A DNA stretch of 64,000 bases, from NCBI GenBank assembly GCA_963665405.2, contig OY762261.2:310001-374000 (forward strand), in the 5' to 3' direction. Under the pieces are notes generated by a model that saw nothing but the letters and a program-made list of their open reading frames with translations, was not told the origin of the DNA and did no database searches. Shown one piece after another: positions 7,161-16,569 of the stretch; the stretch's first letter is position 1, and each line of letters opens with the position of its first letter. This DNA is from G963665405 sp963665405 (GTDB lineage: Bacteria > Chloroflexota > Dehalococcoidia > Lucifugimonadales > G963665405). A program made the position numbers and the translations under genes.

Positions 7161-9043
7161 CCCAGATTCCCCACCTAGATAAGAGAAAGACCTCGTTGGC
7201 GCCCGCCACGAAGCGGGCTAAGATGTTTCTTGACCAAGAGAAACGATCACCAACGAGGTGCAGCTATTATGAAGCAAGGCTTACTGGCATTCCAGTACGA
7301 GCAGGAGAAGGGCTCGACGGGTATGCTCCGTACGGGGCTGTCCGGCCTGATGACGTACCTGGAGTTGATGCAAGCAGCGGGTTTGAGGTCATCGGTAGAG
7401 CGCCACGTGAGACTGCGGGAGAGAGGTCAGGGCTGGACGGACAGCCAGATGATCATCTCGCTGATGCTGCTGAACTTGGCAGGCGGCGAGTCGGTGTCCG
7501 ACCTTGATCTCCTTGAGAAGGACAGAGGGCTGTGCAGGATGTTTCGAGAGTTCGAGACCTGTGGTATGCGTCTCAGCGAGCGCAGGGCGTTGGAGAAGAG
7601 ATGGCGAGTCGAGCGTCGTCGGAGCGTGCCGTCGGAGTCTGCGGTGTTCCGGTATCTGGAGAGGTTCCATGACGCGGGCGAGGAGTCGATGCGGGAAGCT
7701 CACAGAGCATTCATACCTGCTCCCAATGGAGCTATGAAGGGTCTGCGCAAGGTGAACGCCGACCTGGTGGGCTTCGCGCAGAGCCGTTCGCCTCAGACCG
7801 AGGCCACTCTGGACATGGATGCCACACTGGTGGAGACGCGCAAGCAGGAGGCGCTCCCCAGCTACAAGAAGTACAGGGCGTACCAGCCGCTGATCACCTA
7901 CTGGTCAGAGGCCGAGTTGATCGTGCATTCGGAGTTTCGGGACGGCAACGTACCTGCGGGCCATCAGCAGTTGCGAGTGTTGATTGAAGTGCTGGGCCGT
8001 CTGCCTGCGGGGGTGGAGAAGGTGATGCTGAGGTCGGATACGGCGGGGTACCAGCGGGAGTTGCTGCGGTACTGCGCGGAGGGTGGAGACGAGCGGTTCG
8101 GGGTGATCGAGTTTGCGGTTGGGGTCGACGTGACGACGGAGTTCCGCCGTGCGGTGTCCGAGGTCGCCGAGCAAGACTGGCAGACGCTGTACCGCAAGGT
8201 TGGGGAGCATCGTGTGGACACGGGTCAGCAGTGGGCTGATGTGAACTTCGTGCCTAACTGGATAGGGCACTCCAAGAACAGCCCTGAGTATCGGTTCATA
8301 GCTACCAGGGAGCGGTTGATCGAACAGCCTCTGCCGGGAATGGAGGGGCAGATGGAGCTTCCATTCCCCGCGATGGAGCTGTCCAACAGAGGCTGGTACA
8401 AGGTCTTCGGCGTGGTGACCAACCGGAGCATTACGGCAGATGAGTTGATCTGGTGGTCGAGACAGAGGTGCGGCAAGGGCGAGGAGGTCCACAGCGTTCT
8501 GAAGAGTGACTTGGCTGGGGGCCGGCTGCCGTCGGGGCTGTTCGGGGCCAACGCCGCATGGTGGGCCATATCGGTGCTGGCCTTCAACCTGAACTCTGCC
8601 ATGAAGCGGCTGGTGTTGGGCGAACAGTGGGTGGGCAAGCGTCTGAAGGCGGTGCGCTTCGCCCTGATCGCCCTACCGGGCCGTGTGATGCGTCACGCCA
8701 GGAGGTTGATCATCCGTCTGGCCCGGGGCCATCCCTCATACGAGTTGCTGCTCAGGGCGCGGCAGAGGATATTGGCGCTGGCTGCCGAGCCGCATCGAGC
8801 ATAGGCGACCCTGCCTGGAGCATCGGTTTGTAGGCGACTCTGCCGAGTTGCCAGGCTCGGCCATGCCTTCTTTGGCCTGAGAACAGCCATAATTGGCAGC
8901 GAACCGCTGCCGATACCCTCAAAGACGGCACCCGAGACCCTGTCCGATGCCCGATCATGTCATGCGTCACCCCTGGTCGACATCCGGACACCCCCTGAAA
9001 GCACACCAAGCAGCTCCCAACCATGTCAGGTGGGGAATCTGGG
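7161..9043 (+). mobile_element. Complete IS1380-type insertion sequence, 1883 bp
   Basis: The left end starts CCCAGATTCCCCACCT and the right end is its perfect inverted complement (AGGTGGGGAATCTGGG, ending at 9043), so the terminal inverted repeats match over at least 16 bp. The element is flanked by the 5-bp direct repeat CTCTA at 7156-7160 and 9044-9048, a target-site duplication. It contains one transposase gene and about 240 bp of noncoding 3' sequence. Ends, duplication and an intact frame suggest recent, possibly active transposition. Confidence 0.92.
7269..8804 (+). CDS. IS1380-family transposase
   Basis: Cut-and-paste DDE transposase of about 511 residues, the usual size for the family. 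Catalytic acidic residues are seen in LDMDATLVE (first Asp), LRSDTAGYQ (second Asp) and GKGEEVHSVLKSD (Glu), with the long beta-strand insertion between the second Asp and the Glu typical of IS4/IS1380-like enzymes. I place the start at ATG 7269; an in-frame TTG at 7230 would add 13 residues. The frame is intact and it is the only gene of the element. Confidence 0.9.
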   Translation: MKQGLLAFQYEQEKGSTGMLRTGLSGLMTYLELMQAAGLRSSVERHVRLRERGQGWTDSQMIISLMLLNLAGGESVSDLDLLEKDRGLCRMFREFETCGMRLSERRALEKRWRVERRRSVPSESAVFRYLERFHDAGEESMREAHRAFIPAPNGAMKGLRKVNADLVGFAQSRSPQTEATLDMDATLVETRKQEALPSYKKYRAYQPLITYWSEAELIVHSEFRDGNVPAGHQQLRVLIEVLGRLPAGVEKVMLRSDTAGYQRELLRYCAEGGDERFGVIEFAVGVDVTTEFRRAVSEVAEQDWQTLYRKVGEHRVDTGQQWADVNFVPNWIGHSKNSPEYRFIATRERLIEQPLPGMEGQMELPFPAMELSNRGWYKVFGVVTNRSITADELIWWSRQRCGKGEEVHSVLKSDLAGGRLPSGLFGANAAWWAISVLAFNLNSAMKRLVLGEQWVGKRLKAVRFALIALPGRVMRHARRLIIRLARGHPSYELLLRARQRILALAAEPHRA

Positions 9044-9966
9044 CTCTACAAAGGAACTTGCCAAACGGCCAGATGTGGAAAGTAGCGCTATGGAGCTTGT
9101 TCGGATGCTGGGTCAGCCTGTCATACATAGTTGACCGGGCGCGCAGACGCAGACATCGTAGTCACGGAGGGCGAAACCGTGGCTCCGGCGGCCCATCGGT
9201 CGACCCGCTGGGGCGTCACTCGGGTGCCTCTAACCACGCGGGAGCGCTGGGGTATTCCGCGCCGATTCCAGCACTCCGGATGAGCCGCTAGGCTCTTTTT
9301 GTGGAAGACACCGAACCGGGGGAGAGACCGGGGCGTGTTCGCTTTGAGTTCACGGTTCCGTCCACCGATCCGCGTCTTGTCGCCCCCGTTGTCGCACCCC
9401 TTACCCATTGTCGTCACCCGTTGTCGTCCCGTTGCGGTACGCCTTGCAGTGACGTTGCTGCCACGCATTGCGGTACCGTCGTTGCTGTCACCCTGTTGTA
9501 GAACTTGCTCCGTGCAGCAGGGAATCGTACCCGAGACGGAACGGCAGAAGGCGACGAGGACAGAACGGATGCTGCCGTCGCAGGGCAGGTCAGCCGCAAT
9601 GGAGTACGCCCAATCGCCTCCGAACCTCTAGGTATTCCCATAGGCGGTGCCCGCCGCGCCATACATGAGCTTGCGCACGTGAACACGGATGGCCCGTCAT
9701 GCGTACAAGGTGGACCGTCGAGACCAGGCTGGTGAGAATACAGGCTGTCACCTGGCCTGGGGAGGTCGGACGGGTGACTGAGCCGGGGCCGGGAGCGGGG
9801 CAGGGCCTGAGTCCGAGAATACTATATAGTATCGTGTGATTATCGTCTGATAACACAGCTTGGAGGTTCGCAGGCTGCGGATTCAGTGTATAATATGTGC
9901 AGTATGTGACGATGAATAAGCTCCTGACGAGTCGAGATTCGTACTGCCGGCAAGAGGAGAACGACG
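9044..9966. other. Gene-less interval with a coding remnant, terminator and short repeats
   Basis: About 920 bp without an intact gene. From about 9138 to 9284 one plus-strand frame (containing ADIVVTEGETVAPAAH) looks like the 3' end of a real gene and stops just before an intrinsic terminator. At about 9380-9500 there are imperfect GTTGTCG and TTGCGGTAC repeats. At 9819-9832 lies the perfect palindrome ATACTATATAGTAT, and at 9889-9894 a TATAAT ahead of the recombinase remnant. The upstream part of the 9138-9284 frame is missing. Confidence 0.45.
9282..9300 (+). terminator. Intrinsic terminator
   Basis: GAGCC-GCTA-GGCTC followed by TTTTT. It follows the stop of the short coding remnant, so it probably belonged to that gene. 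Confidence 0.7.
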
Positions 9967-11467
9967 ATGTGCAAGAACTGCGATGGCGGTGGCCAACCGG
10001 ATGCGTTGACCTACTCACGAGTGAGCACCCACGAGCAGGCTGACAAGGGCACCTCCCTCAAGACCCAGACGGCCGAGAACCTGGTCAAGGCGCAGCATCT
10101 GTCGTGATCCATACCCTGGATCGCCTGTACAGGCCGGAGAACGATGGCGACGAATGGCGGGTATTCGAGCTTCTGAATCAGCTGCAGACGATGGGTGTGG
10201 AGGTCGCTTGGGTAGATACGACGATCCCCTCGGAGGGTCCGCTGTCATCTATCTTCATGTTCCTGGACTCATGGCGCTCGGGTCGTGAGCGCCGACAGAT
10301 GGTAGAGCGGTCTGTCAGAGGGAAGAGGGAGAAGGCGCGGCGAGGGAAAGTTGTCAATCCGCACTCCCTGCCGAAGTGGCTTCGATACGATCGCAGTACC
10401 GAGCAGGTTGAGCTGGATGAGGAGTGGACTCAGGTGGGGAGGCTGCTGTTCCATCTCGTGGGAGAAGAGGGCCTCACCCTTAGGGCGGCGAGCCGGCACT
10501 TCCGGACCCTCGGTATTCGGTCGCCGAGTGGAGATTCGGTGTGGCAGGCGACGACGATGCGCAACTGGCTATCGAATCCCGCGGCGAAGGGCGAATACCA
10601 CCAGCTGCGCTACGAGAGAAAGAGCGGAGGCAAAGGGCGTCGAGAGCGTCCTCCAGAAGAGCACTTCGTGCTCAAGGTGCCCCCGCTGGTGAATGAGGAG
10701 CTATGGGAGGGGGCCCGGAGACGACTACAGCGTAACAAGGCCCTGGCGAGCCGGAACACTCGCAGGGAGTACCTGCTCCGTGGCCTGGTGATCTGCCGGC
10801 AGTGCAGTAAGCACATGTCAGGAAGAAGAAGATGTATCTGGAGTCCTGCACGGGTCCGTTGGTAAGGGCCGACTGGCTCGGATCGACGGTATGGGAGACC
10901 ATCACGGACCTTCTGCAACAGCCAGACAGGTTGAGGGAGGAACTGCGTCGACGCAGGGAGGAGGACTCTCCCACCAGAGCCATTGCAGAGCAAGAGCTGG
11001 GCATAGCGAAGAGGCGGCACGCGGAGATTCCCGAGGAGCAGGATCGACTGGTCGAGGGGTACGGGAAGGGCCTCATCAGGCTGATGGAGCCTCGGATGAG
11101 GACACTCCAGGCCGAGCTTGAGGAGCTTGTCGAGAGGATCTCTGAACTGGAGGGAAGGCTGTCCCGACTGGAGCTGACGGAGGAGCAGGAGGCTCAGGCC
11201 GTGCGATTCGCGGAGCGAGTACAGCAGGGCCTTGACAACCTGACGTTCGGTGAGAGGCAGGAGCTGATGAGGCTCCTGGTAGAGGATGTCATCTGTGACA
11301 GAGAGAGGGTGACGATCCGCACCATTATCCCTGCGGACAAGATAGGAGAAGATGCTGTATTGTGTACACCCATCCGGGGTGGGAGGGCGGGCCAGATCGC
11401 CCTGGGCGGGGTCCGTCGCTCACGGCATGAGGGCTCAGACCCGAGGGCTTGCCACGACCAGATATAA
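9967..11467 (+). pseudogene. Large serine recombinase, decayed (two deletions/frameshifts)
   Basis: Three frames in a row encode successive parts of one large serine integrase/resolvase. 9967-10107 carries the catalytic N-terminus YSRVSTHEQADKG (nucleophile Ser). 10104-10865 carries the end of the catalytic domain, the recombinase domain and the start of the zinc ribbon (VICRQCSKHMSG). 10832-11467 carries the rest of the ribbon and the C-terminal coiled coil. About 50 residues are missing after residue 47, and the second pair of ribbon cysteines is shortened at the next shift. No phage or conjugation genes are near, so this is a fossil of an integrative element. The last 30 codons run into the promoter of the next gene. 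Confidence 0.85.
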
Positions 11468-11501
11468 TCCCCCCAAAGTATTCTGACGCAGGAGGAGAAC
11501 G

Positions 11502-12824
11502 ATGGCAGCGGACACAGGCAAGGTACTCGAGACCATCGACGGGATGAAGCAGGAGATCGTCGACGGCGTCATCCGCGTCGTCCAGACGCCGAGCGTCAAC
11601 CCCAAATACCCCGGCGTCGACTTCGGCGAGGTCCTGGGCGGCGAGAGCGACGCCAACCTCATCATCACCGGGATGTACGAGAAGCTCGGCGCCGAGGTCG
11701 ACGTCTGGGCCGAGGAGCCGAAGCGCAACAACGTCGTCGCCACGATCAAGGGGGCCGGCGGCGGCAGGTCGCTCATCTTCAACGGCCACATCGACACCGT
11801 TCCCACCGGGCGCCACGAGGACTGGAAGTTCCAGAACCCGTTCAGCGGCCAGATCGACGACAACAACATCTACGGACGGGGCGCCTGCGACATGAAGGCC
11901 GGGATCGTCGCCCAGGCGATGGCGGCCACCGCGATGCAGCGATGCGGAGTCAGGCTGAAGGGCGACCTCATCCTGGAGAGCGTCGTCGGCGAAGAGGTGA
12001 TGGACCACGAGGCCGGGACTTCCGCCACCGTGCGCCGGGGCTACCGCGCCGACGCGGCGATCGTCTCGGAGCCGTCGGCGTCCGGTACCCGTCCGCTGGC
12101 CATCGTTCCCGTCAGCCCCGGCCTGCTGTGGATGGCCGTTACGTGCCTCGGCAAGGCGAGCCACGCCTCGAACCGCGGTGAGACGATCCGCGCCGGGGGT
12201 CCGGGGGCCCACGTAGGCGTCAACGCCATCGACAAGGGCAACTTCATCCTCAGCTGCCTGCTGAAGCTGGAGCAGGAGTGGGGCCTCACCAAGAAGCACC
12301 CCCTGTTCAACCCCGGACACTTCGTCCTCCACCCGGGCGTCATCACCGGGGGTCCGCACGGAGTCGACGTCCCCTTCATCATCTCCGAGTTCTGCGTCAT
12401 CGAGTACTCGGTCTGGTACCATCCGGAAGAGGATGTCGGGGCCGTCAAGAAGGAGATCGAGGAGTACGTTCACCACGCTGCGCAGCTCGACGAGTGGCTC
12501 CGGGACAACCCGCCGACAGTCGAGTGGAAGCTCCACTGGCCACCGTTCAACATCCCGGAGGACCACCCGATCACCAGCACGATCGCCAGGGCCCACGAGC
12601 AGGCGGCCAAGGGCACTCGATTCGAGGGTCCGTCCGTCATGGCCGGCTTCTACGCGGTCGACGACGGCACGTTCCTGCAAGCCAACGGAATCCCGGCCGT
12701 CACCTACGGTCCGGGCAGCATCCACCACGCCCACATGGTCGACGAGTTCGTGAACATCGACGAGCTGATGACCTCGACCAGGGCCTACGCGCTCGCGGCG
12801 ATGGACTGGTGCGGGGTGGTCTAG
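11502..12824 (+). CDS. M20-family metallopeptidase (ArgE/DapE-like deacylase)
   Basis: Cytosolic di-zinc hydrolase of 440 residues related to acetylornithine deacetylase and succinyl-diaminopimelate desuccinylase. Metal and catalytic residues are visible: NGHIDTVP (His, Asp), YGRGACDMKAG (bridging Asp), GEEVMDHEAG (general base Glu), VSEPSA, and the late His in GSIHHAHMVDEF. A lid/dimerisation domain lies in the middle. The gene opens at ATG 11502 behind AGGAGGAGAA, about 35 bp after a TATAAT box. The substrate cannot be read from the sequence, and no arginine or lysine pathway genes are adjacent. It may be cotranscribed with the two plus-strand genes that follow. Confidence 0.88.
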   Translation: MAADTGKVLETIDGMKQEIVDGVIRVVQTPSVNPKYPGVDFGEVLGGESDANLIITGMYEKLGAEVDVWAEEPKRNNVVATIKGAGGGRSLIFNGHIDTVPTGRHEDWKFQNPFSGQIDDNNIYGRGACDMKAGIVAQAMAATAMQRCGVRLKGDLILESVVGEEVMDHEAGTSATVRRGYRADAAIVSEPSASGTRPLAIVPVSPGLLWMAVTCLGKASHASNRGETIRAGGPGAHVGVNAIDKGNFILSCLLKLEQEWGLTKKHPLFNPGHFVLHPGVITGGPHGVDVPFIISEFCVIEYSVWYHPEEDVGAVKKEIEEYVHHAAQLDEWLRDNPPTVEWKLHWPPFNIPEDHPITSTIARAHEQAAKGTRFEGPSVMAGFYAVDDGTFLQANGIPAVTYGPGSIHHAHMVDEFVNIDELMTSTRAYALAAMDWCGVV

Positions 12825-12832
12825 CAGGTTCT

Positions 12833-12880
12833 TGCCGGGAGTCCGGGGGGGGGGGGGGGGGGGGGCCCTCAGATATCGGC
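12833..12880. repeat. Intergenic repeat copy interrupted by a 23-nt poly-G tract
   Basis: TTGCCGGGAGTCC, then 23 consecutive G (12845-12867), then CCCTCAGATATCG. The flanks match the repeat family at 2519 and 26903, where this position is TGAGGGGTTT. The 3' arm of the hairpin survives and the 5' arm has become a homopolymer. It lies 9 bp after the peptidase stop. Confidence 0.8.
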
Positions 12881-12987
12881 CTGCTGGGGGGGTGGCCCTC
12901 GACCCTGGTGTGGACGCCCCTCGCGTCAGCCTGTACACTCTCACTTAACTGGGCCGGTAGGCCAAGAAGACCTGTAGGAGGCATCAG

Positions 12988-14031
12988 ATGGTTGTCAAGA
13001 CAGCGGCGCCGAAGGCGACCGGGTTGAAGCGATTTAAGGAGGCCCGCGACGAAGGGTCCGACTATCTCCTCAGCGTCCAGCGGGAGGACGGCAGCTTCGA
13101 GGACGCCGAGCGGGGCGCCGGAGCCTACTGGGGCATACCGATCGCCCTGTACGTCGGGGGCCACTCCGCAGCGGCCAACCGTCTGTTCAGATGGGTACGC
13201 AGCAACGCGTTCACGGCGGACGGCGACATCGGCCCGAGCCCCGCGGACTTCACGTTCCACCACTACGCCTACGAGAAGTCCTGGCTCATCGAGGGCGCCC
13301 ACCGTCTCGCCCAGTTCGACCTGTCCCAGAAGGGCATGGACTTCATGATGCGCTTCTGGGATGAGGAGAGCGGCGGCTTCTTCTCCAGCCCGACGGAGCG
13401 GAGCGCGGAGACCAAGATGGACCTCTGGGTCACCAGCGGCTGTGCACGGGCCGCCCTGTACACGGGCCGGCTCGACGTTGCACGGCGAGCGGCCCAGTGG
13501 ATGAAGAACCTGATGGAGGTTCAGCCCAACTACCCCGAGCAGCTCTACCCCGTATGGAGCAAGGCCAGGGGGCTGATCACCGAGCCCGAGCCGGACGATC
13601 TCAGCACCCGGTTCGGGTTTCCCGCCGACTGGCGGTATGTCCTGAACCAGAAGGCGGAACGCGACCAGACCTTCTACCACCCAGGGATCGCCGGTGGCTT
13701 CCTGGCCCGCCTCTACCAGAGCACGGGCGAGACGGAGTGGCTCGACCTGTCCAAGGAGTACATGCGGCTGGCGGAGGGCGCGAGCGACTTCCTGTTCCGC
13801 ACCCTTCGCGCGGGCAAGACCGCGTGGGCCGCGGCGGCGCTGTCCACGATCACGGGAGAGGACAAGTACCGGGAGATGGCCATCCGCATCGGCGACAACA
13901 TCATCGCCTTGCAGGACGACCGGGGGTATTGGACCGGCGCGATCGAGAAGTCGGACACGCCCAGCATCAACCTCGGAGCGGAGATGGTCGTCTGGCTGGA
14001 CGAGATCCATCAGGCCGTAGGCGAGGAGTAG
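12988..14031 (+). CDS. Alpha/alpha-toroid (terpenoid cyclase/prenyltransferase-fold) hypothetical protein
   Basis: A 347-residue soluble protein with repeated helical hairpins and the QREDGSFEDAE type QW-like repeat near residue 30. A second turn at RGYWTGAIE near residue 310 supports an (alpha/alpha)6 barrel as in squalene cyclases, prenyltransferases or glycoside hydrolases. It has no signal peptide and no DXDD motif, so a class II cyclase role is not supported. It starts at ATG 12988 after GTAGGAGG. It lies between the peptidase and a SnoaL-like gene on the same strand and probably shares a transcript with the latter. The function is unknown to me. Confidence 0.65.
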   Translation: MVVKTAAPKATGLKRFKEARDEGSDYLLSVQREDGSFEDAERGAGAYWGIPIALYVGGHSAAANRLFRWVRSNAFTADGDIGPSPADFTFHHYAYEKSWLIEGAHRLAQFDLSQKGMDFMMRFWDEESGGFFSSPTERSAETKMDLWVTSGCARAALYTGRLDVARRAAQWMKNLMEVQPNYPEQLYPVWSKARGLITEPEPDDLSTRFGFPADWRYVLNQKAERDQTFYHPGIAGGFLARLYQSTGETEWLDLSKEYMRLAEGASDFLFRTLRAGKTAWAAAALSTITGEDKYREMAIRIGDNIIALQDDRGYWTGAIEKSDTPSINLGAEMVVWLDEIHQAVGEE

Positions 14032-14060
14032 CACCCGACACACACGGGAGGAGAACGATA

Positions 14061-14480
14061 ATGTCCGAACAGAACAAGGCCATCGTGCGGCGATTGTTCA
14101 ACGAGGTCGGGAGCAAGGGGAACATGGAAGTAATCCCAGAGCTCATCACCGAGGACTACGTGAGCCACCAGCTCGGAGCAGAGGACCACAAGGGCTACGA
14201 GGGACTTGAGCAGCTCATCACGATGTACAGAACGGCCTTCCCCGACATGCTCATCACAGTCGACGACCAGGTCGCCGAGGGGGACCGGGTTGCGACTCGC
14301 TGGGCCGCTACGGGCACGCACCAGGGTGAGTTGGCTGGCATCCCCCCCACCGGAAAGCAGGTGAAGGTGAGTGCGATGTCCATCACCCGCTTCGAGGGTG
14401 GCAAAATTGCGGAGGAGTGGGAGCTCGCCGACCAGATGGGCCTCATGCAGCAGCTAGGGGTGGTCCCGACGCGGGAGTAG
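14061..14480 (+). CDS. SnoaL-like ester cyclase-family protein
   Basis: A 139-residue alpha+beta barrel (NTF2-like) protein of the SnoaL/ester-cyclase family. It shows the usual N-terminal IVRRLFNEVGSKGNMEVI, a central FPDMLITVDDQVAEGDRVATRW and the AMSITRFEGGKIAEEWELAD C-terminus. Members range from polyketide cyclases to epoxide hydrolases and stress proteins, so only the fold is assured. The frame extends far upstream without a stop, but the real start is ATG 14061, behind GGGAGGAGAA and 30 bp after the previous stop. Confidence 0.8.
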   Translation: MSEQNKAIVRRLFNEVGSKGNMEVIPELITEDYVSHQLGAEDHKGYEGLEQLITMYRTAFPDMLITVDDQVAEGDRVATRWAATGTHQGELAGIPPTGKQVKVSAMSITRFEGGKIAEEWELADQMGLMQQLGVVPTRE

Positions 14481-14506
14481 CCGCTCCCCGGCAGCTAGAC
14501 TGGCAC

Positions 14507-15298
14507 TCACGGCGACCAGGCCGGGCGCGCAGGCTGCTGCCAGGCGGCCATCCCGCCGTCGATCATCAGCATGTGGCCGTGCACGTGCTCGGCCTCGTCG
14601 CTGACCAGGTAGACCGCCCCGCCCCCGCACACATCCGCGTCCGGGAACTGGCCGTTCGGCGTGTGATACTCCATCCAGCGAGCCTGGCTCGGCTCCTTGA
14701 AGAACGTCGTAGCCGCGGTCCGGACGATACCGGGCGCCAGTCCGTTGACCCGTATGTTCCGCGGTGCCAGCGCCACGGCCAGTGTCTTGACCATCATCTC
14801 GACCGCGCCCTTCGATACGTCGTAGGCCGTCGAGCCGGTCTCGGCAAGCCGCCCGTTGATCGACCCGGTCATCACGACCCGCCCGGCCACGCCGTTGTCG
14901 ATCCAGCGCCTGGCAAAGAGCTGGGTCAGGAAGTACGGCGCGGTGACGTTGAGACGCTGGGTCCTCTCGAACAGGTCGAGGGTCATCTCCTCGAACGGCA
15001 GGTCGATTGCGTGGCCCGCGTTGTTCACCAGGATGTCGACGTTCGGAAAAGCGGCGATCGCATCGGCGAAAAGCTGCGGGACCACGCCGTCGGTTGGGTC
15101 GGTGAGGTCCGCGGCCAGGAACCGAACGTCGGCCCCCCTCGCCCTGCACTCCTCGATCGCCTCCTCCGCCCCCGACGAGTGCTCGCGTCCGTGGATGACC
15201 AGGTCGGCGCCGGCCTCGGCATAGGCCCGGGCGATCGCTCGCCCGACCCCGCTCGTCGAGCCTGTCACCAGCGCCGTACGTCCCTTCAGATCGAACAT
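14507..15298 (-). CDS. Short-chain dehydrogenase/reductase (SDR)
   Basis: Rossmann-fold NAD(P)-dependent oxidoreductase of 263 residues. The cofactor glycine motif is TGSTSGVGRAIA, NNAGHA follows beta-4, and the catalytic Ser-Tyr-Lys appears as MTGSINGR and TAYDVSKGA. The C-terminus has the typical MLMIDGGM. I set the start at ATG 15298 because GAGGAGG lies 8 nt upstream; the longer open frame overlapping tgt is not used. It begins 14 bp after the tgt stop, so the two are probably cotranscribed. The substrate is unknown. Confidence 0.88.
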   Translation of the reverse strand: MFDLKGRTALVTGSTSGVGRAIARAYAEAGADLVIHGREHSSGAEEAIEECRARGADVRFLAADLTDPTDGVVPQLFADAIAAFPNVDILVNNAGHAIDLPFEEMTLDLFERTQRLNVTAPYFLTQLFARRWIDNGVAGRVVMTGSINGRLAETGSTAYDVSKGAVEMMVKTLAVALAPRNIRVNGLAPGIVRTAATTFFKEPSQARWMEYHTPNGQFPDADVCGGGAVYLVSDEAEHVHGHMLMIDGGMAAWQQPARPAWSP

Positions 15299-15312
15299 CT
15301 TCTTGTGCCTCC

Positions 15313-16500
15313 TCAGTCGCTTGACTGTGCGGCCCCGACCGGCCGGCCCCGCGCCGCCAGCCACTTCCGCTTCTGGCTTCGCCTGGTTTTCTCGTCCGGC
15401 GGCACGAACGTCTCGTGAAAGCGGGTGCGATACGACTCGAACCGGCCCTCCACGATCGCCACCCGCATCTCTTCCATGAGCTTTAGCAGGAATCTCAGGT
15501 TGTGGATCGAAGCCAGACGGTAGCCCAGCAGCTCCTTGGCCTTGCACAGGTGATGGAGGTAGGCGACCGAGAACGTCCGGCATGTGTAGCAGTCGCACCC
15601 CTCCTCGACCGGCCGTTCGCCCGCCCTGAACGGGGCCGTGTAGATGTTGACCCTCCCCTCGCGCGTAAACAGGGCACCGTTGCGGGCGATCCTGGTTGGG
15701 AGCACGCAGTCGAACATGTCGATGCCCCTGGCTACCGACTCGACCAGGTCCTCCGGGGAGCCCACACCCATCAGATACCGTGGGGCCGGCTCGGGCAGCA
15801 GCCCCGCCGCGAACCCCGTCATCTCGTACATCTCGTCCTTCGTTTCGCCAACGCTCAGTCCACCTATCGAGTAGCCGGGGAACCCCAGGGCGGTCAGGTC
15901 GGCTGCCGATCGCTCTCGCAGGTCCTCGAAGAGGCCGCCCTGGACGATCCCGAAGAGCGTCTGCCCGCCCGGCCGGTGGACGTCCAGGGACCTCCTCGCC
16001 CACCGGCCGGTCTGCTCGACGGCACTCTCGACGGTCTCTCGGTCTCCGGGCGCAGGAGCACAGACGTCCAGAGGCATGATGATGTCGGCTCCGAGCCTCT
16101 GCTGATGGACGATCGCCGACTCCGGCGTAAAGATGTTGACGGCTCCGTCGATATGGGACTTGAACACGATGCCGTCGTCCGTAATCTTGCGCAGATGCTC
16201 AAGGCTGAAACCCTGGAAACCCCCGCTGTCCGTCAGGATCGGCCCCGGCCAGCTCATGAACCCGTGAAGCCCGCCGAGCTGCTCGATGGTCTCTACGCCG
16301 GGGCGAAGAAACAGGTGATAGGTGTTCGCGAGCACTATCCCCGCGCCGATCGATCGCAGGTCGGCGGGATCGAGCGCCTTCACCGACCCCTGGGTGGCCA
16401 CAGGCATGAACGCCGGCGTGGCGACATCGCCGTGCGGGGTGTGCAGCACCCCGGCCCTGGCGCGTCCGTCCGTGGCTTCGAGTGTGATCAGACGTTTCAC
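15313..16500 (-). CDS. tgt: tRNA-guanine transglycosylase
   Basis: Exchanges guanine-34 of GUN-anticodon tRNAs for preQ1 (queuosine pathway). The 395-residue protein shows the TIM-barrel landmarks: active-site Asp in LTDSGGFQGF, GIVQGGLFEDLR, the nucleophile Asp in GIDMFDCVLPTRIARNG, and zinc ligands CDCYTC plus a His about 25 residues later (SIHNL). QGF replaces the more usual QVF, a small change. No other queuosine gene is in the window, so precursor synthesis or salvage must be encoded elsewhere. Confidence 0.95.
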   Translation of the reverse strand: MKRLITLEATDGRARAGVLHTPHGDVATPAFMPVATQGSVKALDPADLRSIGAGIVLANTYHLFLRPGVETIEQLGGLHGFMSWPGPILTDSGGFQGFSLEHLRKITDDGIVFKSHIDGAVNIFTPESAIVHQQRLGADIIMPLDVCAPAPGDRETVESAVEQTGRWARRSLDVHRPGGQTLFGIVQGGLFEDLRERSAADLTALGFPGYSIGGLSVGETKDEMYEMTGFAAGLLPEPAPRYLMGVGSPEDLVESVARGIDMFDCVLPTRIARNGALFTREGRVNIYTAPFRAGERPVEEGCDCYTCRTFSVAYLHHLCKAKELLGYRLASIHNLRFLLKLMEEMRVAIVEGRFESYRTRFHETFVPPDEKTRRSQKRKWLAARGRPVGAAQSSD

Positions 16501-16569
16501 GAGATCACTCGGCCGGAGATTGAGTTGAGTCCGACGGTGTGCCGGCTGAGTCCGCTCCGGTTCGATAGA

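Noticed and set aside
9380..9500. GTTGTCG/TTGCGGTAC repeats as replication iterons
   Set aside because: Spacing is irregular, there is no AT-rich region or rep gene, and the context is a decayed integrative element.
9967..11467. Prophage or active integrative element
   Set aside because: Only a broken serine recombinase is present; no capsid, terminase, lysis or conjugation gene lies nearby.
11325..12944. Minus-strand frame opposite the M20 peptidase
   Set aside because: Antisense shadow with Asp/Val/Gly-biased composition and no domain; the plus-strand gene has ribosome site and metal motifs.
14507..16003. Apparent long SDR with a 235-residue N-terminal extension
   Set aside because: The extension overlaps tgt out of frame; ATG 15298 has GAGGAGG and matches the SDR N-terminus.
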